Shown here piece after piece: positions 7,673 through 10,513 of a DNA stretch of 10,513 nt; the stretch's first letter is position 1, and each line of letters opens with the position of its first letter. Source of the stretch: Euzebyaceae bacterium. Lineage in GTDB: Bacteria > Actinomycetota > Nitriliruptoria > Euzebyales > Egibacteraceae. The DNA lies in contig JACCXR010000584.1 of NCBI GenBank assembly GCA_013696915.1, forward strand, positions 1 through 10,513, written 5' to 3'. Position numbers and translations under genes: made by a program. Under the pieces are notes generated by a model. It made no database searches. It saw only the letters and a program-made list of their open reading frames with translations, and was not told where the DNA came from.

Positions 7673-8877
7673 GCGTCATCGCGGTCACGGGCATCGGCCT
7701 CCTCGCGACGCAGGATCCCGAACTCGGCGAGCTGCGGGACGCGGCGGTGCTGGCGGTGGACGGGCGCGTGACCTGGGTCGGGCCGTCCGACGCCCTGCCG
7801 GAGGGGGCCGGGGAGGAGCGCGTCGACGCCCACGGCCGCTGCGTCGTCCCCGGCTTCGTCGACAGCCACACCCACCTGGTCTTCGCGGGCGACCGGGCCG
7901 AGGAGTTCGCCGCCCGCCTGGTCGGCCTGCCCTACGCCGCCGGCGGGATCCGCACGACCGTCGAGGCCACCCGCGCCGCGACCGCCGGTGCCCTCGAGGC
8001 CGGCGCCCGGCGGCTCGCGGCGGAGGCGCTCGCCTCCGGCACGACGACCATGGAGGTGAAGTCCGGCTACGGCCTCACGGTCGCCGACGAGCGCCGGCTG
8101 CTCGAGATCGCTGGCCGCCTGCCCGCCACCGTGGCGACCTTCCTGGGCGCCCACGTGGTCCCGGACGAGTACACCGACCGCCCCGACGACTACGTCGACC
8201 TCGTCAGCGGCCCGATGCTCGACGCCTGCGCGCCGCTCGCCGCCTGGTGCGACGTGTTCTGCGAGGACGGCGCCTTCGACGTCGCACAGTCGCGCGCCGT
8301 CCTGGACGCCGGCGCCGCCCGCGGCCTGGGACTGCGCGTCCACGCCAACCAGCTCGCGCACGGCCCCGGCGTCGCGCTGGCCGCCGAGCTCGGCGCCGCC
8401 TCCGCCGACCACTGCACCCACGTCACCGACGCCGACGCGGCGGCGCTGGCCGACGCCGGCGTCGTCGCGACCCTGCTGCCGGCGGCGGAGTTCTCGACCC
8501 GCTCCCCCTACGCCCCCGCCCGCCGGCTGCTCGACGCCGGTGTCACCGTCGCGCTCGCCACCGACTGCAACCCGGGCACGAGCTACACGACGAGCCTGCC
8601 CTTCGTCATCGCGCTGGCCTGCCGCGAGTACCGGCTCACCCCGGCGGAAGCGCTCCGCGCGGCGACGGCCGGCGGTGCCGCCGCGCTGCGGATGGGCGAT
8701 GCCGGCCGCCTGTCGCCCGGCGCCCGCGCCGATCTCGTCGTCCTCGACGCGCCCGGCTACACCCACCTCGCGTACCGGCCAGGGGTCCCGCTCGTCGACG
8801 CCGTCGTCCGCGGCGGCCGCGTGGTCTACTCGCGCCGGGCAACCCCCGATCGGCGCGGCGACCAAGGAGCCCCCTGA
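7669..8877 (+). CDS. hutI: Imidazolonepropionase
   Basis: Metal-dependent amidohydrolase that opens 4-imidazolone-5-propionate to N-formimino-L-glutamate, third step of the pathway, cytosolic. The 402 residues are normal for the family. Metal-binding His67 and His69 lie in VPGFVDSHTHLVFAGDRAEEF. Further landmarks are EVKSGYGL, AHVVPDEY, His225 in HANQLAHG, SADHCTHV, and Asp299 in ATDCNPGTSYT. The HANQ/HCTH version and the AEFSTRSPY block are like actinobacterial HutI. The GTG at 7669 overlaps the hydrolase stop (GTGA). No clear Shine-Dalgarno is visible, so translation probably relies on coupling. The stop overlaps the ATG of the ACT gene by one base. Confidence 0.97.
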   Translation: MSVIAVTGIGLLATQDPELGELRDAAVLAVDGRVTWVGPSDALPEGAGEERVDAHGRCVVPGFVDSHTHLVFAGDRAEEFAARLVGLPYAAGGIRTTVEATRAATAGALEAGARRLAAEALASGTTTMEVKSGYGLTVADERRLLEIAGRLPATVATFLGAHVVPDEYTDRPDDYVDLVSGPMLDACAPLAAWCDVFCEDGAFDVAQSRAVLDAGAARGLGLRVHANQLAHGPGVALAAELGAASADHCTHVTDADAAALADAGVVATLLPAAEFSTRSPYAPARRLLDAGVTVALATDCNPGTSYTTSLPFVIALACREYRLTPAEALRAATAGGAAALRMGDAGRLSPGARADLVVLDAPGYTHLAYRPGVPLVDAVVRGGRVVYSRRATPDRRGDQGAP

Positions 8878-9245
8878 TGCACAAGGACTTCGTCTTCATC
8901 CCCGACGACCAGCCCGGCGTCCTCGCCCGGCTCGGCGAGGCCGCCGGCGCCGCTGGAATCAACATCGAGGGGATCAGCGCGTTCACCGGCGAGGGCAAGG
9001 GCGTCGTCCACGTCCTCGTCGGCGACGCGCAACTTGCGCTGGAGGTGCTGTCGGGGGCCGGGCTCGACGTGCGCGCCGCCCGCGACGTCCTGGTGCTCGA
9101 CATCGCCGACGAGCCCGGCGCGATGGGGGCGATCTGCCGGCGGCTGGCGGACGCCGCGGTCAACATCGAGCAGGCCTACCTCGCGACCCGGAGCCGGCTC
9201 GTCCTCGCGGTGGACGACATCGAGAAGGCCCGCACGCTCGTCTGA
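8877..9245 (+). CDS. Tandem ACT-domain protein, likely amino-acid sensor
   Basis: A 122-residue protein made of two ACT modules: about residues 3-60 (FVFIPDDQPGVLARLGEAAG, then INIEGISAF) and about 70-120 (VLVLDIADEPGAMGAICRRL, then VNIEQAYLA). Each has the beta-alpha-beta start with the conserved D-x-PG loop that binds amino-acid ligands at ACT interfaces. No catalytic domain is fused, so it is probably a small cytosolic ligand-binding or regulatory protein. Histidine, glutamate or a pathway intermediate is the natural ligand guess from context. ATG 8877 overlaps the hutI stop (TGATG) and has AAGGAG at 8864-8869. The TGA stop lies within the first unit of a 16-base tandem duplication bordering the structured repeat. 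ACT identity is strong; ligand and partner are unknown. Confidence 0.88.
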   Translation: MHKDFVFIPDDQPGVLARLGEAAGAAGINIEGISAFTGEGKGVVHVLVGDAQLALEVLSGAGLDVRAARDVLVLDIADEPGAMGAICRRLADAAVNIEQAYLATRSRLVLAVDDIEKARTLV

Positions 9246-9274
9246 CCCGTGAATCGCCTGACCCGTGAATCGCC
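9243..9274 (+). repeat. Perfect 16-bp tandem duplication
   Basis: TGACCCGTGAATCGCC occurs twice head to tail (9243-9258 and 9259-9274). The first unit supplies the TGA stop of the ACT gene. The second is the 5' end of structured repeat copy 2. Because 16 is not a multiple of three, the GTG in the first unit is in frame with hutG while the GTG in the second opens a different short frame. Both units carry GAATCGCC, so either can pair with GGCGATTC at 9288-9295. Confidence 0.95.
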
Positions 9275-9339
9275 GGAGCTCGTCGGAGGCGATTCTCCCG
9301 ACCTCGCCCGTGGCGGTCGCGCAGCAACCGCCCATGGAA
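9259..9339 (+). repeat. Dispersed structured repeat, copy 2 (upstream of hutG)
   Basis: Matches the reverse complement of 3231-3313 from CCTGA-CGTGAATCGCC through ATGGAA. Hairpin 1 is a perfect 8-bp stem, GAATCGCC (9267-9274) with GGCGATTC (9288-9295). Hairpin 2 is GGCGGT (9312-9317) with ACCGCC (9327-9332), extended by two pairs after a C-A mismatch around a GCA loop. The copy fills nearly all of the gap between the ACT gene and hutG and is sense-oriented to hutG, ending 17 bases before its preferred ATG. There is no T-tract, so an intrinsic terminator is unlikely. It may be a leader RNA, an mRNA-processing or stability element, or an inserted REP/MITE-like sequence. Confidence 0.75.
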
Positions 9340-9345
9340 GCATGA
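9265..9345 (+). CDS. Possible 26-codon leader ORF inside repeat copy 2 (speculative)
   Basis: A GTG at 9265 opens 26 codons ending in TGA at 9343-9345. The peptide starts VNRRSSSEAIL and has AVAQQPP near its end, parallel to the frame in copy 1. The stop lies inside the ATGAGGG that forms the hutG ribosome site (and overlaps the alternative hutG ATG at 9342 as ATGA), so translation of this frame could affect hutG initiation. No Shine-Dalgarno is seen before the GTG, and the codon-position pattern of differences between the copies does not argue for coding. Low confidence. Confidence 0.18.
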   Translation: MNRRSSSEAILPTSPVAVAQQPPMEA

Positions 9346-9356
9346 GGGCCCAGCCG

Positions 9357-10271
9357 ATGATCGAGGACCCGGACTGGCCGCGGGCCTCCGCCTGGCTCGC
9401 CGCCCGGCGGCCCCGCCGGGCCGGGGTGCCGCTGCTGGCGGTCCTCGGCGCCCCGCTGTCGCGGACGTCGATCTCGCCGTCGGGCGCCGACGCCACGCCG
9501 GCGGCCGTCCGGTCGGCGCTGGCGCGGTTCTCGACCTTCGCCGCGCCGTGGCGGGTCGCCCTGGAGGAGCTCGACGTCGTCGACCGCGGCGACGTGCCCC
9601 TCGGCGACCTGGCGGTCGAGCCGGCACTCGACGCGGTCGAGCACGCCGTGCGGGAGGCCGCCGCGGGCGCCGACCTGCTCGTCCTCCTCGGGGGCGACAA
9701 CGCGATCACCCGGCCGGGTGTGCGCGGCCTCGCCCCGGACCTCGATCGCGCCGGGCTGCTCACCCTCGACGCCCACCACGACGTGCGCGGCTTCCACGCG
9801 GGCGTGACGAACGGCACGCCGGTCCGCGGTCTGCTCGGCGACGGGCTCCCCGGCCGCAACGTCGTCCAGATCGGCGTCGGCGCCTTCACGAACTCGGCCG
9901 TGCACCGCCGGTGGGCGGAGGACCGGGGCGTGACGGTCGTCATGGTCGACGAGGCCCGCGCCGAGGGGGTCGGGCCGTGCGTCGCGCACCACCTCAACGC
10001 GCTCGCCGCCCGCTGCGACCGGATCTGGGTCGACCTCGACGTCGACGTGCTCGACGCCGCCTTCGCGCCCGGCTGCCCCGGCGCCCGGCCGGGGGGCCTG
10101 GTCCCGTCGGAGCTCCACCACGCAGCCCTCGCCGCCGGCCGGCACCCCGCCGTGCGCGGGATCGACATCGTCGAGGTGGACGCGACCGCCGACGCCGGGG
10201 GGGTGACGGTCGACAACGCCGCGCTCTGCCTGCTCCACGCGGCCGCCGGTCTGGCGCTGCGGGGCGCCTGA
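9357..10271 (+). CDS. hutG: Formiminoglutamase of the arginase (ureohydrolase) fold
   Basis: Probable manganese enzyme hydrolysing N-formimino-L-glutamate to glutamate and formamide, closing the pathway. The 304 residues match the arginase/agmatinase family. Metal motifs are Asp138-Ala-His140-His-Asp142 (LTLDAHHDVR) and Asp228/Asp230 in VDLDVDVLDAAFAPG; a C-terminal Glu lies in GIDIVEVDATAD. The usual GGDH motif is GGDN here (Asn115), replacing a metal-ligand His; as I recall, the same replacement is known in a trypanosomal formiminoglutamase, which supports this call over arginase or agmatinase. ATG 9357 is chosen because GAGGG at 9344-9348 is 8 bases upstream and the protein starts just before the fold. 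ATG 9342 and GTG 9249 are in-frame alternatives that would translate part or all of the repeat. Context with hutHUI makes hutG the best name. Confidence 0.88.
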   Translation: MIEDPDWPRASAWLAARRPRRAGVPLLAVLGAPLSRTSISPSGADATPAAVRSALARFSTFAAPWRVALEELDVVDRGDVPLGDLAVEPALDAVEHAVREAAAGADLLVLLGGDNAITRPGVRGLAPDLDRAGLLTLDAHHDVRGFHAGVTNGTPVRGLLGDGLPGRNVVQIGVGAFTNSAVHRRWAEDRGVTVVMVDEARAEGVGPCVAHHLNALAARCDRIWVDLDVDVLDAAFAPGCPGARPGGLVPSELHHAALAAGRHPAVRGIDIVEVDATADAGGVTVDNAALCLLHAAAGLALRGA

Positions 10272-10371
10272 CGCGGATGGCCGGGTGTGCGAGGCTACGG
10301 CCGCAAGTGAACGAGACGACCTGGGTCCCCCGCCGTTCAGCAAGCGACGCGAGCATGCGAGCTCGGGCGTA
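10272..10371 (+). other. Gap between hutG and the next gene; holds a possible 21-codon leader ORF
   Basis: No terminator with a T-tract is seen. A GTG at 10307 opens 21 codons to a TAG at 10370-10372 that overlaps the GTG start of the next gene (TAGTG). The peptide begins VNETTWVPRR. Upstream, TGC-GAGGCT (10288-10296) is a weak extended -10-like string resembling the hutH box. The 3' part contains the short direct repeat GCGAGC-AT-GCGAGC and the palindrome CGAGCTCG. Coding status of the short frame is unproven. Confidence 0.3.
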
Positions 10372-10513
10372 GTGGCCAAGGCTGCCGAGACGACCGAGGC
10401 CGCGGCGCTCCAGCCGCTGCTCGACCGGCTGGCGGCCGGCCTGCCGCCCGAGCGGGCGCGGCTGGCGGCCGGACTCGCGCGGGCGGCCTACCGGCGGCTG
10501 CCCGCCGAGCAGC
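10372..10513 (+). CDS. N-terminus of a possible large NAD-dependent glutamate dehydrogenase (partial, runs off right edge)
   Basis: A GTG at 10372 opens a frame with no stop to the end of the window, giving 47 residues of an Ala/Arg/Leu-rich helical sequence (LQPLLDRLAAGLPPERARLA, then GLARAAYRRLPAEQ). The pattern of a helix followed by [FLV]-x-RA-x-Y-x-R-x-P-x-E resembles N-termini of the large (about 1,600 residue) NAD-glutamate dehydrogenases of actinobacteria. Position right after hutG, whose product is glutamate, fits: it would oxidise glutamate to 2-oxoglutarate and ammonia. No ATG or GTG lies further upstream in this frame within the gap. No clear Shine-Dalgarno is visible; the start overlaps the stop of a short upstream frame. 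The visible part is too short to be sure, and an unrelated helical protein is possible. Confidence 0.45.
   Translation, partial: MAKAAETTEAAALQPLLDRLAAGLPPERARLAAGLARAAYRRLPAEQ

Noticed and set aside
9267..9332. Repeat hairpins as a Rho-independent terminator after the ACT gene
   Set aside because: No U-tract follows either hairpin, and the other copy lies upstream of the protease gene rather than after a gene, so termination does not explain both.
9249..9356. GTG start at 9249 extending HutG by 36 residues
   Set aside because: No ribosome site there, the extension is just translated repeat sequence, and ATG 9357 has GAGGG well placed.
10253..10268. GGCGC/GCGCC hairpin across the hutG stop codon as a terminator
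   Set aside because: Only a 5-bp stem, no following T-tract, and partly coding; likely chance in GC-rich DNA.
8826..10379. 517-codon minus-strand frame opposite the ACT gene and hutG
   Set aside because: No family features. Its local similarity to the plus-strand frame at 2908-3453 (RIASDExRRFT) comes from the shared DNA repeat, not from a shared protein.

Overview
This is a very GC-rich stretch of bacterial chromosome. Gene style (GTG starts, 1- or 4-base start/stop overlaps, Ala/Arg/Asp-rich proteins) and the HutI sequence type, which resembles the Streptomyces form, point to an actinobacterium. One of the deeper lineages (Thermoleophilia or Nitriliruptoria type) is possible, but the window cannot fix the taxon.

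Layout. Bases 1-3182, minus strand: a large secreted subtilisin-family (S8) protease with signal peptide, propeptide, catalytic triad, inserted PA domain and C-terminal beta-rich domains. It runs off the left edge. Bases 3183-3462: a divergent intergenic region with two TAGGCT -10-like boxes facing opposite ways, a short palindrome, and copy 1 of a structured repeat. Bases 3463-10271, plus strand: a histidine-utilisation (hut) cluster, in order hutH, hutU, an uncharacterised alpha/beta-hydrolase, hutI, a two-ACT-domain protein, then a 111-base gap with copy 2 of the same repeat, then an arginase-fold formiminoglutamase (hutG). After a further 100-base gap the first 47 codons of another gene appear. 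They resemble the N-terminus of the large NAD-dependent glutamate dehydrogenases, but this is tentative.

Function. HutH deaminates histidine to urocanate, HutU hydrates it to imidazolonepropionate, HutI opens the ring to N-formiminoglutamate, and HutG would release glutamate and formamide. If the last gene is a glutamate dehydrogenase, it would pass glutamate on to 2-oxoglutarate. The esterase-like hydrolase and the ACT protein lie between canonical hut genes with overlapping reading frames, so they are probably co-translated parts of the pathway or its control. Neither has an obvious textbook role. An extracellular protease next door would fit growth on protein-derived amino acids (inference).

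The least explained feature is a repeat of about 80 bases present in two diverged copies in opposite genomic orientation. Each copy lies just upstream of, and in the sense direction of, a different gene (the S8 protease and hutG). Each can form the same two hairpins and holds a short GTG-initiated open frame of similar sequence. It could be a shared 5'-leader regulatory element, a REP/MITE-like repeat family, or a leader-peptide device.
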